In this document: in pieces, positions 1 through 6,145 of the stretch
Position numbering within the stretch: position 1 is the stretch's first letter
Layout: every line of letters begins with the position of its first letter
NCBI GenBank assembly: GCA_018065745.1
Contig: JAGHSS010000350.1
Location: 1 to 6,221 of the forward strand
From: Candidatus Neoflavobacterium equi
GTDB lineage: Bacteria; Bacteroidota; Bacteroidia; Flavobacteriales; Flavobacteriaceae
Length of the DNA: 6,221 nucleotides
Direction of reading: 5' to 3'
The notes under the pieces: generated by a model
The model's database searches: none
Told to the model about the DNA's origin: nothing
The model's input: the letters and a program-made list of their open reading frames with translations, nothing else
Translations under genes and position numbers: made by a program

Positions 1-24
1 GTATATACTATATAATGAATTAAA

Positions 25-2544
25 ATGTCTGAAACACCTACAGAAAATACACCAAAAAACAAATCAAAAAAAGGACAGGCCGCAACGGGAACTCCAAAGA
101 AAAAATGGTTGGTGATCAACAGTCAACAGCAATTTATATTGGGGGTTTTGCTCTTGCTTCTGAGTTTGGCCTTATTGGTATCTTTCATCTCTTATTTTGT
201 CTATGGGAACTATGACCAAAGTACCCTGGCTGAAGTAAGCGACAGAGGAGATCTATCTCAAAATTTATTGGGTAAATTTGGAGCATACGTTTCAGACGTT
301 TTAATATTTAGCGGCTTTGGTTTGGCGTCGTTCATCATTGTCAAAATGACGGCGAGCACCGGCTTGGCCTACCTTAGAGGTAAAAACCTATGGTCTTTGA
401 GAAGCAAATTTTTCTGGGATTTCTATGCCATGATCTCTTTGTCTTTTCTCTTTGCTTGTTTCTTGCCTAGTCTTCCCATTTTGGGAGGTATGATTGGCTT
501 TGAAATCAACGCTTATTTTGAAGACTACGTCGGTAAATTTGGCGCTGTATTGGTGTTCTTGTTTATCGCTTTGTTCTACTTCATCCTCAAAATGGGATTG
601 AGTGTGGAACACGTGACGCGTTTGCTTGACAAATGGACACAACCGTCTGCTGCAGCAACGACAGAAAATGAGGCTGTAACAGCAGATAACGAATTGACTT
701 TTGAACCTTTTGCTGAAGAACAACTCTTGGCTGAGGAACGCAAAAACATCATTCCAAACACCACTTCGCCTTTTGATGAGGAAGTTGCTCCTGAAGCTGC
801 TCCCCTACCTCAGGCACCAAAAACGTCTGTGTTTGAATCCAATACCATGGATTTGAAACCAACCATTGACAATTACTCAACACATGAGATGCCGCTTTCA
901 ACAGAAAGAACGGCTGCACCACAAGAACAACTAAACACGGAAATCATTGAAACGTCTGATGACAATTTTGTGATCCAACACGTGGAGGAAGAACGCGTGG
1001 AGGAAAGCCTGGCTTCCCGTTTGGTGGAAAACTTTGGGGAATTTGACCCTACGCTGGATTTGTCCAACTACAAAATGCCAAGTGTGGAGCTTTTAAAAGA
1101 GTATGCCACGGGTGGAATTACCATCAACCAGGCAGAGTTGGAAGAAAACAAAAACAGAATTGTGGAAACCTTGCGCAATTATAAAATTGACATCGCGCAG
1201 ATCAAAGCAACCATCGGTCCCACAGTAACCTTATATGAGATTGTGCCAGAAGCTGGAATCAGAATCTCTAAAATCAAAAGTTTGGAGGATGATATCGCCC
1301 TGTCTTTAGCGGCTTTGGGAATCAGAATCATCGCCCCAATTCCGGGTAAGGGAACCATTGGTATTGAAGTGCCAAACAACAACCCTACCATGGTGTCCAT
1401 GAAGAGCGTGATCCAATCTCCAAAATTCCAAAATGCGGAAATGGAATTGCCCATTGCACTTGGAAAAAACATCTCCAATGAAACCTTTGTGGTGGATTTG
1501 GCAAAAATGCCCCACCTCTTGATGGCGGGTGCTACCGGACAAGGAAAATCTGTAGGTTTGAATGCCATTCTGACCTCATTACTATACAAAAAACACCCGG
1601 CAGAAGTGAAGTTTGTCTTGGTTGACCCTAAAAAAGTAGAGTTGACCCTTTTCAATAAAATTGAAAGACATTACCTCGCAAAATTGCCAAACACAGAAGA
1701 TGCCATCATCACTGACAACACCAAGGTAATTCACACCTTGAATTCCCTGTGTATTGAAATGGACAACCGCTACTCTTTGTTGAAAGACGCCATGGTGAGA
1801 AACATCAAGGAGTACAACGACAAATTCAAGCAACGCAAGCTGAACCCAGAACACGGACACCGCTTCTTGCCTTATATTGTCTTGGTTGTGGATGAGTTTG
1901 CAGATTTGATCATGACGGCTGGTAAAGAGGTGGAAACGCCAATTGCCCGTTTGGCGCAGCTGGCTCGTGCCATTGGAATCCACTTGATCATTGCCACACA
2001 AAGACCTTCTGTCAATGTAATTACCGGGATCATCAAAGCCAACTTCCCTGCGAGAATCGCATTTAGGGTAACGTCAAAAATTGACTCAAGAACCATTTTG
2101 GACGGCCCTGGAGCAGACCAATTGATTGGACGCGGAGATTTGCTGTACACCCAAGGGAATGATTTGACCCGTGTGCAATGTGCCTTTGTGGACACCCCTG
2201 AAGTAGAGAGTATCTGTGATTATATTGGATCTCAAAAAGCATTTGTCGACGCCTATTTGTTGCCAGAATACATTGGGGAAGAAAATGGCACAGGTATTGA
2301 TATAGATATATCTGATAGAGACAGTTTGTTTAAAGAAGCTGCTGAAATTATTGTCACTGCACAACAAGGATCAGCCTCTTTATTACAACGCAAATTAAAA
2401 TTGGGATACAACAGAGCCGGACGCTTGATTGACCAATTGGAGGCTGCAGGAATTGTAGGTCCATTTGAAGGAAGTAAAGCCCGTTCTGTCAACTATACCG
2501 ATTTGAGTTCTCTGAATGATTTCTTATCCAATGAAAAAAAATAA
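25..2544 (+). CDS. ftsK: DNA translocase FtsK (FtsK/SpoIIIE family)
   Basis: This 839-residue septal DNA pump uses ATP to move chromosome ends through the closing division site and, in characterised relatives, to activate XerCD recombination at dif. The N-terminus is a Lys-rich cytoplasmic tail (1-36) followed by about four membrane helices (roughly 37-59, 88-107, 134-157, 172-191). A Glu/Pro/Thr-rich linker (about 205-335) leads to the motor. In the motor, Walker A is GATGQGKS at 502-509 and Walker B is IVLVVDEF at 618-625, followed by the ATQRPSVNVITG segment (657-668). The C-terminal 70 or so residues form a winged-helix gamma domain (LLQRKLKLGYNRAGRLIDQLE, 786-805), the part that reads polarity sequences in known FtsK proteins. 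The linker is short compared with E. coli FtsK. The ATG at 25 is chosen because the ATG at 15 runs into a stop after one codon and the next in-frame Met lies inside the membrane domain. No Shine-Dalgarno is visible; the start is preceded by TTAAA. The family assignment is very secure. Only 24 bases precede the gene, so its promoter is not in view. Confidence 0.97.
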   Translation: MSETPTENTPKNKSKKGQAATGTPKKKWLVINSQQQFILGVLLLLLSLALLVSFISYFVYGNYDQSTLAEVSDRGDLSQNLLGKFGAYVSDVLIFSGFGLASFIIVKMTASTGLAYLRGKNLWSLRSKFFWDFYAMISLSFLFACFLPSLPILGGMIGFEINAYFEDYVGKFGAVLVFLFIALFYFILKMGLSVEHVTRLLDKWTQPSAAATTENEAVTADNELTFEPFAEEQLLAEERKNIIPNTTSPFDEEVAPEAAPLPQAPKTSVFESNTMDLKPTIDNYSTHEMPLSTERTAAPQEQLNTEIIETSDDNFVIQHVEEERVEESLASRLVENFGEFDPTLDLSNYKMPSVELLKEYATGGITINQAELEENKNRIVETLRNYKIDIAQIKATIGPTVTLYEIVPEAGIRISKIKSLEDDIALSLAALGIRIIAPIPGKGTIGIEVPNNNPTMVSMKSVIQSPKFQNAEMELPIALGKNISNETFVVDLAKMPHLLMAGATGQGKSVGLNAILTSLLYKKHPAEVKFVLVDPKKVELTLFNKIERHYLAKLPNTEDAIITDNTKVIHTLNSLCIEMDNRYSLLKDAMVRNIKEYNDKFKQRKLNPEHGHRFLPYIVLVVDEFADLIMTAGKEVETPIARLAQLARAIGIHLIIATQRPSVNVITGIIKANFPARIAFRVTSKIDSRTILDGPGADQLIGRGDLLYTQGNDLTRVQCAFVDTPEVESICDYIGSQKAFVDAYLLPEYIGEENGTGIDIDISDRDSLFKEAAEIIVTAQQGSASLLQRKLKLGYNRAGRLIDQLEAAGIVGPFEGSKARSVNYTDLSSLNDFLSNEKK

Positions 2545-2548
2545 TACA

Positions 2549-3181
2549 ATGAAAAAGTTAGTTATTTTATTTGCCCTTATGGTGTCAACAATTGGCGCTG
2601 CAACCGCTCAAAACGCCAAAAATTTATTAAACGAAGTTTCAAATAAGGTAAAAAGCTATGACAATGCCGTGTTGGAATTTAGATTTGTTCAAACCAATGC
2701 CAAGAAAAACATCAACCAAGAAAGCAAGGGAAATGTAACGATTGAGGGAGACAAATACCATTTGAACATGATGGGAATGACCAAGATTTTTGACGGTAGA
2801 AAAGTGTATACCATCATCCCTGAGGATGAAGAGGTAACCATTTCATCTCCTCAAAAAGAAGACGATTTGACTCCGGCGAAAATTTTAACTTTTTACAACA
2901 AAGGCTTTAAATACACCTGGGATAAATTGTTAAACATCAAAGGAAGAAAAATCCAGTACATCAAATTGACTCCTATTGACGCAGGAGATCACAGAAAAGA
3001 AGTACTTTTGGGAATTGATGCGAATACAAAAAATATTTACAACATAATTGAAATGGCAAAAGACGGCACAAAAACAACGATTGATGTGAATTCTTTTAAA
3101 TCTAATCAACCTATTTCAAAAAATCATTTTACCTTTACAGAATCAAAGTACCCAAATTATTACATTAATAAATTAGACTAA
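2549..3181 (+). CDS. lolA: LolA-type periplasmic outer-membrane lipoprotein carrier
   Basis: From the ATG at 2549 the product is 210 residues. It has a clean signal peptide: K2-K3, a hydrophobic core at 4-18, and a likely signal peptidase I cut after ATA (18-20) before Q21. The mature part reads as LolA: a long N-terminal helix (NLLNEVSNKVKSYDNA), then alternating beta strands including EFRFVQTN, GNVTIEGDKYHLNMMG and KIFDGRKVYTIIPEDEEVTI, and a C-terminal ESKYPNYYINKLD that I recognise from flavobacterial homologues. LolA proteins carry lipoproteins across the periplasm from LolCDE to the outer membrane. Flavobacterial versions are assigned by family rather than by direct tests. The gene starts 4 nt after the ftsK stop, which suggests translational coupling. 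Two other in-frame starts exist, at 2516 and 2531, both inside ftsK. The one at 2531 would add six residues (MKKNNT) before the signal peptide and cannot be ruled out. The next gene also follows after 4 nt. Confidence 0.9.
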   Translation: MKKLVILFALMVSTIGAATAQNAKNLLNEVSNKVKSYDNAVLEFRFVQTNAKKNINQESKGNVTIEGDKYHLNMMGMTKIFDGRKVYTIIPEDEEVTISSPQKEDDLTPAKILTFYNKGFKYTWDKLLNIKGRKIQYIKLTPIDAGDHRKEVLLGIDANTKNIYNIIEMAKDGTKTTIDVNSFKSNQPISKNHFTFTESKYPNYYINKLD

Positions 3182-3185
3182 CAGA

Positions 3186-4649
3186 GTGAAAATTCTCGAC
3201 CGTTATATCCTCATACAATTCTTACAAACACTGGCAACAGTGTTTGTAATTTTATTTTTTATATTCATCCTTCAAGGTGTTTGGTTATTCATTGCTGAAT
3301 TGGCAGGGAAAGATTTGGACATTTGGGTCATTGTAAAATTCCTGTTGTTGTACTCTCCAAAAATGATCCCGATGGTATTGCCCCTATCGGTTTTGTTGGC
3401 TAGTATCATGACATTTGGATCCTTTGCAGAAAACTATGAATTTGCAGCCATGAAGTCTTCCGGGATTTCGCTTCAACGCGCCATGAAATACTTGAGCGTG
3501 TTTATTTGTTTTCTAGCGTTGGTGTCTTTTTGGTTTGCCAACAACGTCATTCCAAAAGCTGAATTTGAATTCATCAAATTGAGACGTGAAATTGTACAGA
3601 CCAAACCTGCAATGGCGATTGCCCAAGGACAGTTCAACCAAATTGGAAACATCAACATCAAGGTGGAGAAAAAATCTGGAGAAAACGGAGAAAAATTAGA
3701 GAATGTCACCATGCACATCAAAGCGACTAACGGTATTGGAAACAAATCCATTATCAAGGCAAAACACGGTTTGTTGTCCAGTGCAGAAAATTCCAACCTG
3801 TTGAGCATGGACTTGATGGACGGGAATTATTATGAAGACATGACGACCAAAAATTACCAAGACGGTTTGAAACAGCCTTTTGTAAAGTCTTCTTTTGACA
3901 AATACACCTTGAACATTGACTTGACGTCGCTAAACGCGTCTTCTGACGACGGTGCTTCTGTCAATACCAATTCCATGTTGAACACCACAGAGTTGATTTA
4001 CACCATTGACTCCTTGACAACAGATTTGACCAAAGAGCGCAACAACTACACGGCAGCCATCTCTGCCCCTTTTGAATTGCGTTATGGCGGGAAATTAGCT
4101 TTGGAACAGGTAAAACCGGTAGAAAAAATTAATACTACTGACGTGTCCAAAGTTTTGGAACACTACAGCAAGGAAGACCGCATCCGCATCGTGAAATTAG
4201 CCATGTCTTTTGTGAGCAATACACAGATGACCATGGACAACAACGAACAATATCTGTTTGACAGAAAGAAAAACATCAACAAACACTGGATTGTACTGCA
4301 TGAAAAGTTTGTGATTGCCTTTTCTTGTCTGTTGATGTTTTATATTGGTGCGCCTTTGGGGGCCATCATCAGAAAAGGAGGATTGGGATTGCCGATTGTC
4401 TTTGCCATCCTTATCTTTATCATTTACCACTTCATCAATACGTTTGGAAAAAAGGTTGCTCAAGACGACGGTATTCCGGCTTGGTTTGGGTCTTGGCTTT
4501 CTTCTATTGTCTTGTTGCCACTGGCGGTATTCTTTACCTACAGAGCGACCAAAGACCTGGGAGTATCCATCAATTTTGACGTGGTAATCAATCCAATCAA
4601 AAAATTATTTACTAAGAAAAAAAACAACAACACAAATAATGTCATATAA
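3186..4649 (+). CDS. lptG: LptF/LptG (YjgP/YjgQ) family LPS export permease
   Basis: This 487-residue inner-membrane protein belongs to the YjgP/YjgQ family, which with the LptB ATPase extracts LPS from the inner membrane and passes it to a periplasmic bridge. Three helices (about 13-36, 59-80, 102-122), a large periplasmic domain (about 123-372) and three more helices (about 373-394, 402-420, 434-453) give the family topology. Family signatures are EFAAMKSSGISLQRAM (85-100), the cytoplasmic coupling region, and GAPLGAIIRKGGLGLP (388-403). The Lys/Asn-rich tail is cytoplasmic. The start is GTG at 3186: the resulting MKILDRYIL is the usual N-terminus in Bacteroidota homologues, and the next ATG at 3363 would remove the first helix. 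It begins 4 nt after the lolA stop. At 487 residues it is well over 100 longer than E. coli LptF or LptG, the surplus being in the periplasmic domain. Sequence alone does not let me say whether it acts as LptF or LptG, so the symbol is provisional. Confidence 0.88.
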   Translation: MKILDRYILIQFLQTLATVFVILFFIFILQGVWLFIAELAGKDLDIWVIVKFLLLYSPKMIPMVLPLSVLLASIMTFGSFAENYEFAAMKSSGISLQRAMKYLSVFICFLALVSFWFANNVIPKAEFEFIKLRREIVQTKPAMAIAQGQFNQIGNINIKVEKKSGENGEKLENVTMHIKATNGIGNKSIIKAKHGLLSSAENSNLLSMDLMDGNYYEDMTTKNYQDGLKQPFVKSSFDKYTLNIDLTSLNASSDDGASVNTNSMLNTTELIYTIDSLTTDLTKERNNYTAAISAPFELRYGGKLALEQVKPVEKINTTDVSKVLEHYSKEDRIRIVKLAMSFVSNTQMTMDNNEQYLFDRKKNINKHWIVLHEKFVIAFSCLLMFYIGAPLGAIIRKGGLGLPIVFAILIFIIYHFINTFGKKVAQDDGIPAWFGSWLSSIVLLPLAVFFTYRATKDLGVSINFDVVINPIKKLFTKKKNNNTNNVI

Positions 4650-5784
4650 TAATATTCAACTCAATACCATTGAGGAAGCTATAGAAGACATCAGACAAGG
4701 TAAAGTAATTATCGTTGTAGATGATGAGGATAGAGAGAACGAAGGAGACTTCATTGGCGCTGCAGAAAAAGTAACGCCAGAAATGATTAATTTCATGGCT
4801 ACTCATGGCCGCGGATTGATCTGTGCTCCCCTAACTGAAAAGCGTTGCAAGGAATTGCAATTGAACCCGATGGTAACCAACAATACGGTGTTACACCACA
4901 CGGCATTTACCGTTTCTGTTGATTTGATCGGTCAAGGTTGTACTACGGGTATTTCTGCTCATGACCGTTCCAAAACCATCGCTTCTTTGGTACATGAAGA
5001 TACCAAACCAGAAGACTTGGGAAGACCGGGACACATCTTTCCATTGATTGCTAAAGAAGGTGGCGTTTTGAGAAGAACGGGACACACAGAAGCATCAATT
5101 GACTTTGCTAGACTTGCAGGTTTAAAACCAGCGGGTATTTTGGTAGAGATCTTGAATGAAGATGGAACCATGGCGCGTTTGCCACAGTTGGTAGAGGTTG
5201 CTAAAAAATTCGACTTAAAATTAGTTTCTATAGAAGCCTTGGTTGCTTACCGCATGAAACACGACAGTTTGATTCAGAAAAAAGAAGACTTTGAAATTCA
5301 AACGCGTTTTGGTACCTACCGTTTGCGTGCTTACCTTCAGGTAACCAACAAACAGGTGCACATTGCATTGACTAAGGGAACGTGGAACAACGGAGATTCT
5401 GTGTTGACGCGCATCAATACCTCCCAGGTAAACAACGACATCTTGGCGAATTTAACCACGACGTCTGATGAGAAGTTGGACAAAATGTTCCAAGCGGTAG
5501 AACGCGAAGGAAAAGGTGCGATTATCTTCATCAACCAAGAGACGCCAAACGCTGAGTTATTAAACCGTTTAAGCGTTTTAAAACAGCTTCAGGCAGAACA
5601 ATTGGGTGCGGACAAGATCAACATGCCAAAAGTGCAATTAGACGCCAAAGACTTTGGTATTGGAGCTCAAATCTTACACGATTTGAACATCAACAAACTA
5701 AAATTGATGTCCAATTCAGAGCAACAAAAACGCGTGGGAATGATTGGTTATGGTTTGGAGATCACAGACAACATCAGTTTCTAA
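4639..5784 (+). CDS. ribB: 3,4-dihydroxy-2-butanone-4-phosphate synthase with degenerate GTP cyclohydrolase II domain (RibBA-like)
   Basis: This 381-residue cytoplasmic enzyme makes the four-carbon unit of riboflavin (3,4-dihydroxy-2-butanone 4-phosphate plus formate) from ribulose 5-phosphate. The N-terminal domain (1-205) has all the RibB hallmarks: the acidic loop [10 protein letters not shown] (28-37), RGLICAPL (58-65), [11 protein letters not shown] (103-113), RPGHIFPL (129-136), [20 protein letters not shown] (146-165) with the metal-ligand His149, and the Glu170 region [16 protein letters not shown]. The C-terminal domain (about 215-375) follows the GCH2 fold and keeps DFGIGAQIL (338-346). 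However, the zinc ligands of the family (SEC...RCDCG) read TSQ...TTTSD here, and the RQEGRGIGL-type motif reads NQETPNAEL (299-307). GCH2 activity is therefore not expected, and a separate RibA should exist elsewhere in the genome. The gene overlaps the lptG end by 11 nt. Its start is preceded by an A-rich stretch without a Shine-Dalgarno, and there is no room for an FMN riboswitch. Confidence 0.93.
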   Translation: MSYNNIQLNTIEEAIEDIRQGKVIIVVDDEDRENEGDFIGAAEKVTPEMINFMATHGRGLICAPLTEKRCKELQLNPMVTNNTVLHHTAFTVSVDLIGQGCTTGISAHDRSKTIASLVHEDTKPEDLGRPGHIFPLIAKEGGVLRRTGHTEASIDFARLAGLKPAGILVEILNEDGTMARLPQLVEVAKKFDLKLVSIEALVAYRMKHDSLIQKKEDFEIQTRFGTYRLRAYLQVTNKQVHIALTKGTWNNGDSVLTRINTSQVNNDILANLTTTSDEKLDKMFQAVEREGKGAIIFINQETPNAELLNRLSVLKQLQAEQLGADKINMPKVQLDAKDFGIGAQILHDLNINKLKLMSNSEQQKRVGMIGYGLEITDNISF

Positions 5785-5845
5785 AAATATAAATTATTTG
5801 TTTCCAAGAACTTACAAAAAAGTTTCAAAAAAACCTTGTTAGGGC

Positions 5846-5876
5846 TTGCAAATACAAAAGAAAAGGCATAAGTTTG
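5846..5876 (+). promoter_or_regulatory. Bacteroidota-type promoter for tRNA-Ser
   Basis: TTG at 5846-5848 and TAAGTTTG at 5869-5876 are separated by 20 nt. This matches the TTG / TAnnTTTG pattern of the primary sigma factor in Flavobacterium and Bacteroides. With the 3' box centred near -7, transcription would start at about 5880, leaving roughly 29 nt of leader before the mature tRNA. It is the only good match in the ribBA-tRNA gap. The 3' box overlaps the left arm of the inverted repeat described separately. The assignment rests on consensus and position only. Confidence 0.55.
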
Positions 5877-5908
5877 CATCGCAATACAGCAGCACTGCGA
5901 TGCGAATT
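5871..5908 (+). repeat. 13-bp inverted repeat abutting the tRNA 5' end
   Basis: The left arm AGTTTGCATCGCA (5871-5883) and right arm TGCGATGCGAATT (5896-5908) can pair over 13 positions. The eight innermost pairs are perfect (GCATCGCA with TGCGATGC), and the outer five include two G-T wobbles. The loop is 12 nt (5884-5895). The right arm ends at the base just before the first tRNA nucleotide. No T-run follows, so it is not an intrinsic terminator. A transcript from the promoter above would begin inside the left arm, so the full hairpin would exist only in RNA read through from ribBA, or as an operator-like symmetry in DNA. Confidence 0.6.
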
Positions 5909-5993
5909 GGAGAAATGGCAGAGTGGTCGAATGCGGCAGTCTTGAAAACTGTTGACTGTAACAGGTCCGGGGGTTCGAATCCCTCTTTCTCCG
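5909..5993 (+). tRNA. tRNA-Ser (anticodon TGA)
   Basis: A full class II cloverleaf can be drawn. The acceptor stem GGAGAAA (5909-5915) pairs with TTTCTCC (5986-5992), with discriminator G5993. The D stem is GCA/TGC (5918-5920, 5932-5934). The anticodon stem is GCAGT/ACTGT (5936-5940, 5948-5952) with loop CTTGAAA and anticodon TGA at 5943-5945. A long variable arm occupies 5953-5968, and the T stem is GGGGG/CCCTC (5969-5973, 5981-5985) around loop TTCGAAT. The long variable arm and G discriminator identify serine; UGA reads UCA and related UCN codons. The bases after the discriminator are CAAC, so CCA is not encoded and must be added by the CCA-adding enzyme. The tRNA stands alone, with its own promoter upstream and a terminator downstream. 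Confidence 0.96.
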
Positions 5994-6012
5994 CAACTGA
6001 TCACGGATCAAC

Positions 6013-6048
6013 AAAAACCCAAGGTTAACGCCTTGGTTTTTTTGTTTT
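6013..6048 (+). terminator. Intrinsic terminator after tRNA-Ser, possibly bidirectional
   Basis: The stem CCAAGG (6019-6024) / CCTTGG (6031-6036) with loop TTAACG is followed by seven T, a G and four more T. The A-run before the stem can extend pairing with the T-run past one bulged C. It lies about 25 nt after the tRNA and would end the tRNA transcript and any read-through from ribBA. On the minus strand the same stem is followed by GTTTTTGTT, so it could also end a transcript arriving from the right. Confidence 0.85.
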
Positions 6049-6145
6049 ATAATACTTCCTCCACTACTACCTTGGATACCGAATTCCCTTTATACACGAT
6101 CAATTCTGCTTGCCTTTTGGAATGGAACTTTAATGAGGTAACCTT
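6047..6145 (-). other. Possible 3' end or remnant of a minus-strand gene
   Basis: On the minus strand, 32 sense codons run from 6145 down to a TAA at 6047-6049. The reading looks protein-like: it contains KFHSKRQAELIVYKG and ends SKVVVEEVL, with charged and beta-branched residues alternating as in beta strands. The stop lies directly beside the terminator at 6013-6048, which in this direction also has a T-run. There is no ATG or other plausible start, and in-frame stops at 6146-6148 and 6152-6154 cut it off. Beyond those stops the same frame is open again to the right edge. It could be a decayed gene, the tail of a gene with a nearby frameshift, or chance. I do not recognise the protein. A functional gene is not supported. 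Confidence 0.22.

Noticed and set aside
11..16. TATAAT just upstream of ftsK
   Set aside because: It is only 8 nt from the start codon, lacks an upstream element in view, and does not match the TAnnTTTG type used in this phylum. The DNA here is simply AT-rich.
273..541. Two TAAATTTG matches to the promoter -7 consensus inside ftsK (273-280 and 534-541)
   Set aside because: Both are codons for the protein sequence GKFG, lie inside a coding region, and have no gene start after them.
1179..1655. Long minus-strand open frame opposite ftsK (158 codons), and other antisense frames across 388-5534
   Set aside because: They lie opposite well-conserved coding sequence with clear domains and have no recognisable motifs of their own.
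2534..2544. Run of eight A at the ftsK end as a possible frameshift site making an FtsK-LolA fusion
   Set aside because: A -1 slip would not enter the lolA frame, no stimulatory structure is visible, and a fusion would bury the LolA signal peptide. Ordinary coupling explains the junction.
4325..4587. Two 80-84 codon frames inside lptG
   Set aside because: They overlap the conserved GAPLGAIIRKGG region and last helices of lptG in other frames, and the translations are Cys/Trp-rich and unlike real proteins.
4560..4638. FMN riboswitch ahead of ribB
   Set aside because: The preceding bases code for the end of lptG, the genes overlap, and no conserved FMN aptamer core is visible.
5960..5996. tRNA 3' end as an integration attachment site
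   Set aside because: No repeat of the tRNA 3' end, integrase gene or foreign-looking DNA occurs in the window.
5998..6010. Small hairpin TGATC-ACG-GATCA after the tRNA
   Set aside because: It is a five-pair stem without a T-run and adds nothing to the good terminator just downstream. At most it is a 3' trailer stem.
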